Shown: piece after piece, positions 48,039-57,424 of the stretch
How the letters are laid out: the number at the start of each line of letters is the position of its first letter
Numbering within the stretch: position 1 is the stretch's first letter
Notes under the pieces: generated by a model
Told to the model about the DNA's origin: nothing
The model's database searches: none
The model's input: the letters and a program-made list of their open reading frames with translations, nothing else
Assembly: GCA_002166865.1 (NCBI GenBank)
Contig: NHTQ01000002.1
Span: 186,001 to 250,000 of the forward strand
Reading direction: 5' to 3'
DNA: 64,000 nucleotides
From: Rhodobacteraceae bacterium WFHF2C18
GTDB taxonomy: Bacteria > Pseudomonadota > Alphaproteobacteria > Rhodobacterales > Rhodobacteraceae
Program-made: the position numbers and the translations under genes

Positions 48039-48506
48039 TCAGCCGGTGTCGAATCCGCGGCCGGCCAGCCTGTGCAAGCGCCGCTGCCGGTGCGCGTAGA
48101 ATCCACGGGCCCAGAGCCGGACCAGGGGGGTCAGCCAGCCGGCCTCGATCCGGACACGGTCGGTGTAGCGGGTGGCGCCGGGCCCGGCGGGCTCCAGGTC
48201 GATGACGTGGTCCCAGACGCGCACCAGCGTTCCGTGCCCATTGTCGCGCAGCGCGCGGCGGGGCGGCGACACGGGCGGGCGGCGTATGCCCAGAACCTGC
48301 CGGCCAATGGGGATCATGCCGAAGGCGGTGAGCGTGACCGTGAAATCGCCCTCTTCGGGCCAGTGCGCGGGCAGGGCCGGCGGATCGACGGGGTGGAAGC
48401 CCAGCCAGCCGCGCGACACCCACAGCAGGGTCGCCGGGCGTTGCAGCGCCTCCCAGACCTGCGTGATCGGGGCGGGCAGGGTGGTGGTCAATTCGAGCCG
48501 GGCCAT
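48039..48506 (-). CDS. SRPBCC (START-like) family protein
   Basis: This 155-residue single-domain protein has the SRPBCC pattern: Leu-Pro-Ala-Pro-Ile-Thr-Gln-Val-Trp at residues 10-18, an extended strand series and a long C-terminal helix. Such proteins bind hydrophobic ligands in a helix-grip cavity; some are cyclases or lipid carriers. Function is unknown. It is convergent with chaN, separated by 4 bp, and divergent from coaBC. Confidence 0.78.
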   Translation of the reverse strand: MARLELTTTLPAPITQVWEALQRPATLLWVSRGWLGFHPVDPPALPAHWPEEGDFTVTLTAFGMIPIGRQVLGIRRPPVSPPRRALRDNGHGTLVRVWDHVIDLEPAGPGATRYTDRVRIEAGWLTPLVRLWARGFYAHRQRRLHRLAGRGFDTG

Positions 48507-48571
48507 CGGCTCTCCATTGTTTCATGACCTGCCGCGCCCTATAACCGTCGCGCAAACCGGGAGCAAGAACC

Positions 48572-49771
48572 GTGCTGGCAGGCAAACGCATCCTTCTGAT
48601 CATCGGCGGCGGCATCGCGGCCTTCAAGGCGCTCGAATTGATCCGCCGCCTGCGCGAGCGCGGGGCGGCTGTGACGCCGGTGCTGACCCGGGCGGGGGCG
48701 GAATTCGTCACGCCGCTGTCGGTTTCGGCGCTGGCGGGGCGGAAGGTCTACCAGGATCTTTTCGATCTGACCGACGAGGCCGAGATGGGCCATATTGAAC
48801 TGAGCCGCAGCGCCGACCTGGTGGTGGTGGCGCCGGCCACCGCCGACCTGATGGCGAAGATGGCGCAGGGGCTGGCCGACGACCTGGCCGCGACGCTGCT
48901 TCTGGCGACGGACACGCCGGTTCTGATCGCGCCGGCGATGAACGTTCGGATGTGGCAGCATCCGGCGACGCAGCGCAATCTGGCCACGCTTGCGGGTGAC
49001 GGGATCCGCCGGGTCGGCCCGGGCGCGGGCGATATGGCCTGCGGCGAACACGGGCCCGGCCGGATGGCCGAGCCGGCCGAGATCATCGCGGCGGTCGAGG
49101 CGGCGCTGGCCGGCGGCCCCCTGCGCGGGCGGCGGATCGTCGTGACCTCGGGGCCCACGCATGAACCCATCGACCCGGTGCGCTACATCGCCAACCGGTC
49201 CTCGGGCGCGCAGGGCGCGGCGATCGCGCGGGCGCTGGCCGCGCGGGGGGCTGAGGTGGTTTTCGTCACCGGGCCGGCCACGGCGCCGCCGCCCGAGGGG
49301 GCCGAGGTGATCCCGGTGGAGACCGCGCGCGAGATGCTGGCCGCCGTCGAGGGGGCCCTGCCCGCCGATGCGGCGATCTTCGCCGCCGCCGTGGCCGACT
49401 GGCATGTCGCGGATGCCGCGCAGAACAAACTGAAGAAAACGCAGGGCGGGATGCCGGCGCTGCACTTTGCCGAGAACCCCGATATCCTGGCCACGATCAG
49501 CGGCTTGCAAAACGGGCGCCCGCCGCTTGTCGTGGGCTTCGCGGCCGAAACGGAGGACGTGGTGGCCCATGCCACGGCCAAGCGCGCGCGCAAGGGCTGC
49601 GACTGGATCCTGGCCAACGACGTGAGCGCGGAAAGCGGAATCATGGGCGGCGCGGAGAACCGCATTACGTTGATCTCCGAGGGCGGGGCCGAGGACTGGC
49701 CGCGCATGTCGAAGGACGCGGTGGCGGCCCGGCTGGCCGACCGGGTGGCCGAGGCGCTGGATCAGGCGTGA
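48572..49771 (+). CDS. coaBC: Bifunctional phosphopantothenoylcysteine decarboxylase / phosphopantothenate-cysteine ligase
   Basis: This 399-residue enzyme performs two steps of coenzyme A synthesis. The N-terminal CoaC flavoprotein half has Gly-Gly-Ile-Ala-Ala-Phe-Lys, Pro-Ala-Met-Asn-Val-Arg-Met-Trp and Ala-Cys-Gly-Glu-His-Gly-Pro-Gly-Arg-Met; the CoaB half begins near residue 190 with Thr-Ser-Gly-Pro-Thr-His-Glu-Pro-Ile-Asp. The start codon is GTG 48572. dut follows 42 bp downstream. Confidence 0.97.
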   Translation: MLAGKRILLIIGGGIAAFKALELIRRLRERGAAVTPVLTRAGAEFVTPLSVSALAGRKVYQDLFDLTDEAEMGHIELSRSADLVVVAPATADLMAKMAQGLADDLAATLLLATDTPVLIAPAMNVRMWQHPATQRNLATLAGDGIRRVGPGAGDMACGEHGPGRMAEPAEIIAAVEAALAGGPLRGRRIVVTSGPTHEPIDPVRYIANRSSGAQGAAIARALAARGAEVVFVTGPATAPPPEGAEVIPVETAREMLAAVEGALPADAAIFAAAVADWHVADAAQNKLKKTQGGMPALHFAENPDILATISGLQNGRPPLVVGFAAETEDVVAHATAKRARKGCDWILANDVSAESGIMGGAENRITLISEGGAEDWPRMSKDAVAARLADRVAEALDQA

Positions 49772-49813
49772 TGCCGCCGGCGGAAACGTTTCTGGCAGGA
49801 TGAAGGATCGCGC

Positions 49814-50275
49814 ATGGTCACGGTCGGAATGAGCTGGGAGGCGTGGGCGGACCGTTCGCTCGGCCTGCCGGCCTACGAGACGGAGGGCGCGGCGGGGGCC
49901 GACCTGCGCGCCAATTTTCCCGCCGACGCGCGCGCGGGCGTGACCCTGGCGCCGGGGGCGCGGGTGCTGGTGCCCACGGGGCTGCGTCTGGCGGTGCCCG
50001 CGGGACACGAGGTGCAACTGCGCCCGCGGTCGGGGCTGGCGCTGAAGCACGGGATCACCCTGCCCAACAGCCCCGGCACCATCGACAGCGACTACCGCGG
50101 CCCGCTGGGGGTGATCGTGATGAACGCCGGGCCGGAGGCGTTCCACGTCGAACATGGAATGCGCATCGCGCAGATGGTGGTGGCGCCGGTCGTGCGGGCC
50201 GGTTTTTCCCTGCGCGCGGATCTGGACGAAACCGCCCGCGGCGCTGGCGGTTTCGGATCGACGGGGCGGACCTGA
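49814..50275 (+). CDS. dut: Deoxyuridine 5'-triphosphate nucleotidohydrolase
   Basis: This 153-residue trimeric dUTPase hydrolyses dUTP to dUMP and keeps uracil out of DNA. Motifs are Glu-Gly-Ala-Ala-Gly-Ala-Asp-Leu-Arg (motif 1), Arg-Ser-Gly-Leu-Ala (motif 2), Gly-Thr-Ile-Asp-Ser-Asp-Tyr-Arg-Gly (motif 3), and the C-terminal [10 protein letters not shown] arm. Its stop shares one base with the next start (TGATG). Confidence 0.97.
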   Translation: MVTVGMSWEAWADRSLGLPAYETEGAAGADLRANFPADARAGVTLAPGARVLVPTGLRLAVPAGHEVQLRPRSGLALKHGITLPNSPGTIDSDYRGPLGVIVMNAGPEAFHVEHGMRIAQMVVAPVVRAGFSLRADLDETARGAGGFGSTGRT

Positions 50276-51339
50276 TGGCGCTGGTTCTGGTCTTGGCGGG
50301 CGTGCTGTGGGGGATCGGGGCGCTTCTCGGCACGCCACGGCGGCTGCGCTGGCAGATGATCGGCGTGCTGTGGTTGGGGGTGGTGCTGCTGCATCTCGTG
50401 CTGCCGGCGGCCCATCCGATGCGGCAGGCCACGGGCGAGAGCGCGGCACCCTGGCTGCTTCTGGGCGGGTTCGCGGCCGTGGTGATCCTTTACCGGGCGG
50501 TGCTCAGGCGCCTGCGTGCGCGGGCGGAGAGCGCCCCGCCCCCGGCCGAAGAGGCGGCGCGCCCCGCCGGGCGGTTTTCCGAGACGGAGCTGGAACGCTA
50601 TGCCCGGCACATCGTCCTGCGCGAGATCGGCGGGCCGGGGCAGAAGGCCCTGCGCGAGGCGAAGGTGCTGGTGATCGGCGCCGGCGGGCTGGGCTCGCCC
50701 GCGCTTCTCTACCTGGCAGGGGCCGGGGCGGGCACGATCGGGGTGATCGACGGCGACGAGGTGGACAACTCCAACCTGCAGCGGCAGGTCATCCACCGCG
50801 ACGCCGACATCGGCACGCCGAAGGCACATTCGGCGGCCGGGGCGATGCGGGCGCTCAACCCCTTCGTCGCGGTGCGGCCCTATGCCCGGCACCTGACCGA
50901 GGAGATCGCCGGGGATCTTTTCGCCGACTATGACGTGATCCTGGACGGCACCGACAATTTCGACACCCGCTACCTGGCCAACGCGGCGGCGGTGGCGCAG
51001 GGCAAGCCACTGATTTCGGCGGCGCTGTCGCAGTGGGAAGGGCAGATCAGCGTGTTCGACCCGGCCCGCGGCGCGCCCTGCTACGAATGTGTCTTTCCCG
51101 AGCGCCCCGCGCCGGGTCTGGCGCCGTCCTGCGCCGAGGCGGGGGTTCTGGGCCCGCTGCCCGGTGTGCTGGGGGCGATGATGGCCGTCGAGGCGGTCAA
51201 GCTGGTCGCCGGGGCGGGGGCGCCTCTGGCCGGCGAGATGCTGATCTACGACGCGCTTTACGGCGAGACGCGCAAGTTCGCCCTGCAGCGCCGGGCCGGG
51301 TGCCCGGTCTGCGGCGGTGCGGACCGAGAAGGAGCCTGA
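50275..51339 (+). CDS. moeB: E1-like ThiF/MoeB adenylyltransferase with an N-terminal membrane anchor
   Basis: This 354-residue protein has three hydrophobic segments in the first 75 residues (about 2-18, 24-42, 57-75), then an E1-like domain with Gly-Ala-Gly-Gly-Leu-Gly-Ser-Pro (ATP), Asp-Gly-Asp-x-Val-Asp-x-Ser-Asn-Leu-Gln-Arg-Gln, Asp-Gly-Thr-Asp-Asn-Phe and two zinc-binding pairs, Cys-Tyr-Glu-Cys and Cys-Pro-Val-Cys. The soluble part matches MoeB, which adenylates MoaD for molybdopterin. The membrane anchor is absent from E. coli MoeB. It is coupled to dut and lies 3 bp before the M3 peptidase gene; no MoaD- or ThiS-like gene is present nearby. Confidence 0.88.
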   Translation: MALVLVLAGVLWGIGALLGTPRRLRWQMIGVLWLGVVLLHLVLPAAHPMRQATGESAAPWLLLGGFAAVVILYRAVLRRLRARAESAPPPAEEAARPAGRFSETELERYARHIVLREIGGPGQKALREAKVLVIGAGGLGSPALLYLAGAGAGTIGVIDGDEVDNSNLQRQVIHRDADIGTPKAHSAAGAMRALNPFVAVRPYARHLTEEIAGDLFADYDVILDGTDNFDTRYLANAAAVAQGKPLISAALSQWEGQISVFDPARGAPCYECVFPERPAPGLAPSCAEAGVLGPLPGVLGAMMAVEAVKLVAGAGAPLAGEMLIYDALYGETRKFALQRRAGCPVCGGADREGA

Positions 51340-51342
51340 AAC

Positions 51343-53391
51343 ATGGGCAACCCGCTGCTGGGAGATCACGACGGCCCGCAGGGCCTGCCGCCCTTTGACC
51401 GGATCGGAGACGGTGATTTCGCTCCCGCCTTCGAGACGGCCCTGGCCGAGGCGCGCGCCGAGGTCGCGGCGATCGCGCAGAACCCCGAGCCGCCCAGCTT
51501 CGCCAACACCGTGGAGGCGCTGGAGGCCTCGGGGCGTGCGCTGGATCGGGTGCTGTCGGTCTTCTACCCGCTGGCGGCGGCCGACAGCACCCCCAAGCGG
51601 CAGGAGTTGCAGCGCGATTTCGGCCCCAAGCTGGCGGCCTTTTCCTCGGATGTTCATGGCGACAAGGCCCTGTTCGCGCGGGTGCGCAGCCTGTGGCGCG
51701 CGCGCGAGGGGCTGGGCCTGGGCCCCGAGCAGGCGCGGCTGCTGGAACTGACCTACCGGCGGTTCGTCCGGGCGGGGGCGGCGCTGGATGGGCCGGCGGA
51801 GGCGCGTCTGCGCGAGATCATGGCGCGGCTGTCCGAGCTAGGCACCCGGTTCACCCAGAACCTCCTGGCCGACGAGGCGGACTGGCACATGGAGCTTGAG
51901 GCGGCGGATCTTGAGGAGCTGCCGGATTTCCTGGTGGCGGCGGCCCGCGCCGCCGGCCGGGAACGGGGGCGCGCGGTGCCGGTCATCACCCTGTCGCGGT
52001 CCCTGATCGTGCCGTTCCTGCAGTACAGCCCGCGCCGGGAATTGCGCGAGCGCGCCTTCCGCGCCTGGGAAGCACGCGGCGCCCGCGGCGGCGAGACGGA
52101 CAACCGCGCCATCGCCGCCGAGATCCTGGCCCTGCGCGCGGAGCGGGCGCGGCTGCTGGGCCACGACAGTTTCGCGGCCTTCAAGCTGGAACCCGAGATG
52201 GCCGGCGAGCCGGCGGCGGTGCGCGATCTGCTGATGCAGGTCTGGGCGCCCGCGCGGGCGCGGGCCGTGGCGGATGCCGCAGTGCTGAGCGAGATGATGC
52301 AGGCCGACGGGAACGGGGGGGACCTGCGCCCCTGGGACTGGCGTTATTACGCCGAGAAGCGGCGGGCGGCCGAACACGACCTCGACGAGGCGGCGGTGAA
52401 GCCGTACCTGTCGCTGGACTCGATGATCGCGGCGGCCTTCGACGTGGCGAACCGGCTGTTCGGGCTACAGTTCCGCGAGATCGACGCGCCGCTTTACCAC
52501 CCCGATTGCCGCGCCTGGGAGGTGCTGCGCGACGGGCGGCAGGTGGCCGTCTTCATCGGCGACTACTTCGCGCGAGCCAGCAAGCGTTCGGGCGCCTGGT
52601 GCACCGTCCTGCGGCGGCAGGGCAAGGTACCCCGCGCGCAGGTGCCCGTGGTGGTCAACGTCTGCAACTTCGCCAAGGGTGCGCCGACGCTTCTGTCCTA
52701 CGACGACGCGCGGACGCTGTTCCACGAGTTCGGCCACGCGCTGCACAACATCCTGTCGGACGTGGTCTACGAAAGCATGTCCGGCACCAACGTGGCGCGG
52801 GATTTCGTGGAGCTGCCCAGCCAGTTGTTCGAACATTGGCTGGAGGTGCCCGAGGTTCTGCGCGAACACGCGCGCCATTACAGCACCGGCGCGCCCATGC
52901 CCCCCGAGCTTCTGGAGCGGGTGCTGGCGGCCGCGAATTTCGACCAAGGGTTCCAGACGGTGGAATACCTGGCCTCGGCGCTGGTGGACCTGGCCTTCCA
53001 CGACGGCCCCGCGCCGGCCGATCCCATGGCCCGGCAATCGCAGGTTCTAGAGGATATCGGGATGCCCCCCGGCATCGCCATGCGCCACGCGACCCCGCAT
53101 TTCGCGCATGTGTTTGCGGGCGATGGCTATGCCGCGGGCTATTACAGCTACATGTGGTCCGAGGTCATGGATGCCGATGCCTTCGCCGCCTTCGCGGCCG
53201 CGGGCCCCTTCGACCCGAAGCTGGCCAAATCGCTGGAGCGGACCATCCTGTCGCGCGGCAACGCGGCCGAGGCGGCGGATCTCTACCGCGCGTTCCGGGG
53301 CCGGCTGCCGGGGGTCGAGGCGCTGCTGAAGGGGCGCGGGCTGGCCCTGCACGCGCCGCCGCCGGGGGGCGCGGGCGGCGACGCGGCCTAG
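51343..53391 (+). CDS. M3 family metallopeptidase (oligopeptidase A / Dcp type)
   Basis: This 682-residue zinc peptidase has the metal-binding HEFGH motif at residues 461-465 with the downstream glutamate helix expected about 25 residues later. There is no signal peptide, so it should degrade peptides in the cytoplasm. Length and the C-terminal Gly-Tyr-Tyr-Ser-Tyr-Met-Trp-Ser-Glu substrate-binding segment fit the oligopeptidase A/dipeptidyl carboxypeptidase group. It follows the E1-like gene by 3 bp and is convergent with the phosphohexomutase gene. Confidence 0.95.
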   Translation: MGNPLLGDHDGPQGLPPFDRIGDGDFAPAFETALAEARAEVAAIAQNPEPPSFANTVEALEASGRALDRVLSVFYPLAAADSTPKRQELQRDFGPKLAAFSSDVHGDKALFARVRSLWRAREGLGLGPEQARLLELTYRRFVRAGAALDGPAEARLREIMARLSELGTRFTQNLLADEADWHMELEAADLEELPDFLVAAARAAGRERGRAVPVITLSRSLIVPFLQYSPRRELRERAFRAWEARGARGGETDNRAIAAEILALRAERARLLGHDSFAAFKLEPEMAGEPAAVRDLLMQVWAPARARAVADAAVLSEMMQADGNGGDLRPWDWRYYAEKRRAAEHDLDEAAVKPYLSLDSMIAAAFDVANRLFGLQFREIDAPLYHPDCRAWEVLRDGRQVAVFIGDYFARASKRSGAWCTVLRRQGKVPRAQVPVVVNVCNFAKGAPTLLSYDDARTLFHEFGHALHNILSDVVYESMSGTNVARDFVELPSQLFEHWLEVPEVLREHARHYSTGAPMPPELLERVLAAANFDQGFQTVEYLASALVDLAFHDGPAPADPMARQSQVLEDIGMPPGIAMRHATPHFAHVFAGDGYAAGYYSYMWSEVMDADAFAAFAAAGPFDPKLAKSLERTILSRGNAAEAADLYRAFRGRLPGVEALLKGRGLALHAPPPGGAGGDAA

Positions 53392-53407
53392 CCTCGGCCC
53401 GGTCCGG

Positions 53408-54904
53408 TCAGATCGTCTGGTCGTAGTCGCCCACGCCGGGCTCGGTGCGGATCACCGCGTCGATCTCGGCGAAAATGGCGCGCATCTCGTCCTCGGAGGT
53501 GGCGCTTTCGCAGACCACGACCAGGTTGGGGGTGTTGGAACTGGCCCGTACCAGGCCCCACGCGCCGTTTTCAAGGATCACGCGGGCGCCGTTGACGGTG
53601 ACGACCTCCTTGATGGGCTGGCCGGCAATGGGTTCGCCCGCGTCGTGCTTGGCCACGAGTTTGCCGACGATGCGGTCGAGGACCTGGTATTTCTCGCCGT
53701 CGTCACAGTAGGGCGACATCGTGGGGGTGGACCAGGTCATCGGCAGGGCGCGGCGCAGATCGGACATGGACCTGTCGGGATTGCGGTCCATCAGCTTGCA
53801 GATCTCCACCGCCACGCGCAGCCCGTCGTCGTAGCCCCGCCCGATGGGCCCGGCCAGGAAGTAGTGGCCCGATTTCTCGAAGCCCGCCAGCGCGCCCAGC
53901 TCCTTGACCCGGCGCTTCATGTGGGAGTGGCCGGTTTTCCAGTAGTCCGCCTTGACGCCGGCGGCCTGAAGCTCGGGGTCGGCGGCGAAGAGGCCGGTGG
54001 ATTTCACGTCGGCGACGAAGGTGGCGCCGGGGTAGAGCCTGGACAGGTCGCGGGCCATGATGACCCCCACCTTGTCGGCGAAGATTTCCGCGCCGGTGTC
54101 GTCCACCACCCCGCAGCGGTCGCCGTCGCCGTCGAAGCCCAGGGCGAGATCGGCCTCGGCGGATTTCACCGCGGCGGCCATGTCGTGCAGCATCTCCATC
54201 GCTTCGGGGTTGGGGTTGTAGTTGGGGAAGCTGTAATCGAGATCGGTATGCAGCGGGACCACGTCGGCGCCGAGGCGTTCGAACAGTTCGGGGGCGAAGG
54301 CCCCGGCGGTGCCGTTGCCGGTGGCGCAGACCACGCGGAGCGGCCGGGTCAGGCGGAAATCCCCCACGAGGTCGTCAAGGTAGGCTTCGCGCACGCCGTC
54401 CACGAATTCGTAGGCCCCGCCGGGGCGCGGCTCCCCGGCGCCGTTCAGGACGATGTCGCGCAGTTCCGCCATCTCCTCGGGGCCGTGGGTGAGGGGGCGC
54501 TCGAAGCCCATCTTCACGCCGGTCCAGCCGTTGGGGTTGTGGCTGGCCGTGACCATGGCAACCGCCGGCACGTCGAGGTGGAACTGGGCGAAATAGGCCA
54601 TCGGGCTGACGGCGGGGCCGATGTCCTTGACCGTGATGCCCGCGCGCATGAGCCCCAGGATCAGCGCGTTCTTGATGGCCAGCGAATAGTCGCGGTAATC
54701 GTTGCCGACGGCGATGACCGGGGCGATTCCGCGGCGCTGCATCTGCGTGCCCAGGCCCAGGCCCAGGGCGGTGACGCCGGGCAGGTTGATGCCCTCTGGG
54801 TAGCGCCAGCGCGCGTCGTATTCGCGGAAACCGGTGGGCGCGATCATGGCATCGCGCAGGAATTCCCATGTGTTGGGGGTGACGGTGAAATCCGGGCGTG
54901 TCAC
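53408..54904 (-). CDS. Phosphomannomutase / phosphoglucomutase
   Basis: This 498-residue alpha-D-phosphohexomutase interconverts 1- and 6-phosphates of mannose or glucose, feeding nucleotide sugars for surface polysaccharides. The phosphoserine is Ser121 in Thr-Ala-Ser-His-Asn-Pro, and the magnesium loop is Asp-Gly-Asp-Gly-Asp-Arg at 258-263. It sits directly downstream of kdsA (12 bp) in the capsule block. AlgC/ManB-type specificity cannot be separated by eye. Confidence 0.93.
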   Translation of the reverse strand: MTRPDFTVTPNTWEFLRDAMIAPTGFREYDARWRYPEGINLPGVTALGLGLGTQMQRRGIAPVIAVGNDYRDYSLAIKNALILGLMRAGITVKDIGPAVSPMAYFAQFHLDVPAVAMVTASHNPNGWTGVKMGFERPLTHGPEEMAELRDIVLNGAGEPRPGGAYEFVDGVREAYLDDLVGDFRLTRPLRVVCATGNGTAGAFAPELFERLGADVVPLHTDLDYSFPNYNPNPEAMEMLHDMAAAVKSAEADLALGFDGDGDRCGVVDDTGAEIFADKVGVIMARDLSRLYPGATFVADVKSTGLFAADPELQAAGVKADYWKTGHSHMKRRVKELGALAGFEKSGHYFLAGPIGRGYDDGLRVAVEICKLMDRNPDRSMSDLRRALPMTWSTPTMSPYCDDGEKYQVLDRIVGKLVAKHDAGEPIAGQPIKEVVTVNGARVILENGAWGLVRASSNTPNLVVVCESATSEDEMRAIFAEIDAVIRTEPGVGDYDQTI

Positions 54905-54916
54905 GGGGCTGTCTCG

Positions 54917-55753
54917 CTACACTGGGAAATGAATCGGGTCGGTCTTGGCCAGCCGGTCGAATTGCATGAGGCTTTCTATCAAAGCGGGCATGTCCTGCAA
55001 CGGAATCATGTTCGGCCCGTCGGAGGGGGCGCTGTCGGGATCCTCGTGGGTTTCGACGAAGACGGCGGCCACGCCAAGGGCCACCGCGGCGCGCGCCATG
55101 ACGGGGGCGAATTCGCGCTGGCCGCCGCTGCTGCCGCCCTGCCCGCCGGGCTGCTGCACCGAATGGGTGGCGTCCATCACCACCGGGTAGCCGGTCGCGG
55201 CCATCTGCGGTAGGCTGCGCATGTCGGCCACCAGCGTGTTGTACCCGAAGGAACTGCCGCGTTCGGTCAGCAGAAGGCGGGTGTTGCCGGTCGATTCGAT
55301 CTTGGCCACCACGTTGGGCATGTCCCAAGGGGCAAGGAACTGGCCCTTCTTGACGTTGATGGCGGCGCCGGTTTCGCCGGCGGCGAGCAAGAGGTCGGTC
55401 TGCCGGCACAGGAAGGCGGGGATCTGCAGCACGTCGGCCGCCGCCGCCACGGGGGCGCATTGGTCGGGCAGGTGCACGTCGGTGAGCACGGGCACGCCCG
55501 TTTCCCGCACGGCCTGGAGGATGGCCAGCCCTTCGTCCAGGCCGGGGCCCCGGCGGCCCGAAAGCGACGTGCGGTTGGCCTTGTCGAAGGAGCCCTTGAA
55601 GATGAACTGCGCCCCGGCGGCGGCGCAGGCCTCGGCGAGGCGCCCGGCGATCATGCGGGCGTGATCGGCGCTTTCCAGCTGGCAGGGGCCGGCGATGAGC
55701 GTGAGCGGGCGGTCGTTGCCCACGGTGAGCCCCGAGATTGCGATCTGCTTCAT
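54917..55753 (-). CDS. kdsA: 3-deoxy-8-phosphooctulonate synthase
   Basis: This 278-residue TIM-barrel enzyme condenses arabinose 5-phosphate with phosphoenolpyruvate to make Kdo 8-phosphate. It shows Ala-Gly-Pro-Cys-Gln-Leu-Glu-Ser near residue 22, [12 protein letters not shown] near 53 and Asp-Ala-Thr-His-Ser-Val-Gln-Gln-Pro. Its position after kpsE/kpsT points to supply of the Kdo linker of a group 2-type capsule, besides lipid A. Confidence 0.96.
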   Translation of the reverse strand: MKQIAISGLTVGNDRPLTLIAGPCQLESADHARMIAGRLAEACAAAGAQFIFKGSFDKANRTSLSGRRGPGLDEGLAILQAVRETGVPVLTDVHLPDQCAPVAAAADVLQIPAFLCRQTDLLLAAGETGAAINVKKGQFLAPWDMPNVVAKIESTGNTRLLLTERGSSFGYNTLVADMRSLPQMAATGYPVVMDATHSVQQPGGQGGSSGGQREFAPVMARAAVALGVAAVFVETHEDPDSAPSDGPNMIPLQDMPALIESLMQFDRLAKTDPIHFPV

Positions 55754-55756
55754 GGC

Positions 55757-57424
55757 TTACGAGGATACCTGTTCGCGAAGGATGGAGGCGGTGAGCGACA
55801 CCATCAGGTAGATACCCGCGAAGATCAGGAACGCAAGCAGCGTGTTCTCGAAGGCCCGCGGATAGGAGGGATCCTGCGAGGGCACGGGCTTGACGCTGAC
55901 GGTGAGGTAGCGCACCTGCTTGTTCGCCTCGATCTCGCTCTGGCGCTTGGCCTCTAGCGCGGATTGCAGGACCATGTCGGCGGTGGCGAGATCCGCCTTG
56001 GCCATCTGGATCTCGGCGGTCTGGGCGGCCAGCGATTCCGCGCCCTCGGTCGCCTTGGTCAGGCGGGCGTTCTGCTTTTCCAGTTCCTTTTCCAGGATCG
56101 CGATCTCGCTGCGCATGGCATCCACGCGGGCCTGGTTGGGCCGGCGGTTGTTGAGCATCGTCTCCAGCGCGAGCTTCTTTTCCTGGAGCTGCATTTCGAC
56201 GTTGCCGATGAGCTGGCGGATGTTGCCGATCTCGCCCTCGGGGTCGAGGATCGAGTTCTCCTGCAATGCCACCAGGCGCTGTTGCGCCTCGCGGCGGGAC
56301 TGCTTGGCCTCTTCCAGGCTCTCGACGGCGGTGCTGACAGCGTCCTGCCGTTTTTCCTGGCTGAGCTGGTCGACCCGCTCCTCGGCGTAGTCGATCAGCC
56401 GCTGGGAAAACTCGGCGCTGGTTTCGGGGTCGGGCGCGGAGACTTCCATCCGGATCACGCCCTCGGTGGGATCATAGCCCAGCGTGACGTATTTCTGGTA
56501 GATGTCGTAGGCCTGTTCGTTGCTGGCGTTCGCGTCCAGTCGCTGGATCGGGTCGATCTCCGGCTGGCTGAAGGTTTCGCGGAATCCCAGTTCCTTGTCG
56601 AGACGCAGCATCGCGTCCTTGGACTGAAGGTAGGACTGGGTCGCGATGGCGTCCTGACCGGTGGCGAACTGGCTGGGCAGCATGCTGCTCAGGCCGCCGC
56701 CGCCACCGCCGCCGCCGCCATCGGCCGAGAGGATCAGGAACTCGGACTTCGTGGTGTACATCGGCGTGGCCACGTTGAAGTAGTAATAGCCCGCGATCAG
56801 CGTCGGCAAAAGGACGAAGGCGGTCAGCCGCGACAGCAGCAGCAGCAGCTTGCGGCGGCGCCGGCGGCCGATGTCGCGCTGAATGCGCATGATCTCGTCG
56901 GCGCGGCGGTCTGCGGGGCTGACCTCGGGGGAGGGAAGGTTGTCCTTTTCGAAGGGAACGGTCTGCGGCAGTTGCACGCGCGGCTGCTCGGCCTCGGTCG
57001 TCTGGACGGCGGTGCCCTGGTTGTCCTCGGTCGTGACCAGTTCGAGGATGTTGGAGCGCTGGAGGGGATCGATCCCCTTGGCCCGCAGCAGGCGGACGGC
57101 GTCGAAATCCGAGGTGGGCGCCAGCCCGTGCTTCTGCGCCATGCGCCGGGCCATGCGCAACTGCCGGCCGGTCAGGCCCTCCTTGCGGATCTCGTCGATC
57201 GTCTGGCCGGCGGCGGTTTCGCGGGCCGTGCTGACCTGTCCGGCGTAGCTGGCCTGTGGCGCGCTTTCGTGATCGGGGGCGTGCGCCCCGGACGTGTCCG
57301 CCGCGGGCGCGGTGCCGCCCTGCATCGCGGCGTTGCCGTCCGTCCCCGCCCCGGCGTCGCCGCCGGCCTGGTGGGGCGGGGTGCGGCGGATGCGGAATTT
57401 CCTAGCCTTGGGTTTCGTAGTCAT
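55757..57424 (-). CDS. kpsE: KpsE/Wzz-like capsule polysaccharide export inner-membrane protein
   Basis: This 555-residue protein has two membrane helices, at about residues 195-218 and near the C-terminus (about 525-550), around a long periplasmic coiled-coil region, the layout of polysaccharide co-polymerases such as KpsE/BexC. The first about 170 residues are cytoplasmic, low in complexity, and include a helical Thr-Gly-Arg-Gln-Leu-Arg-Met-Ala-Arg-Arg segment, an extension not found in E. coli KpsE. A run of nine glycines, encoded by GGC/GGT repeats near 56700-56725, follows the first periplasmic strand. The start overlaps the kpsT end by 23 bp. Confidence 0.88.
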   Translation of the reverse strand: MTTKPKARKFRIRRTPPHQAGGDAGAGTDGNAAMQGGTAPAADTSGAHAPDHESAPQASYAGQVSTARETAAGQTIDEIRKEGLTGRQLRMARRMAQKHGLAPTSDFDAVRLLRAKGIDPLQRSNILELVTTEDNQGTAVQTTEAEQPRVQLPQTVPFEKDNLPSPEVSPADRRADEIMRIQRDIGRRRRRKLLLLLSRLTAFVLLPTLIAGYYYFNVATPMYTTKSEFLILSADGGGGGGGGGLSSMLPSQFATGQDAIATQSYLQSKDAMLRLDKELGFRETFSQPEIDPIQRLDANASNEQAYDIYQKYVTLGYDPTEGVIRMEVSAPDPETSAEFSQRLIDYAEERVDQLSQEKRQDAVSTAVESLEEAKQSRREAQQRLVALQENSILDPEGEIGNIRQLIGNVEMQLQEKKLALETMLNNRRPNQARVDAMRSEIAILEKELEKQNARLTKATEGAESLAAQTAEIQMAKADLATADMVLQSALEAKRQSEIEANKQVRYLTVSVKPVPSQDPSYPRAFENTLLAFLIFAGIYLMVSLTASILREQVSS

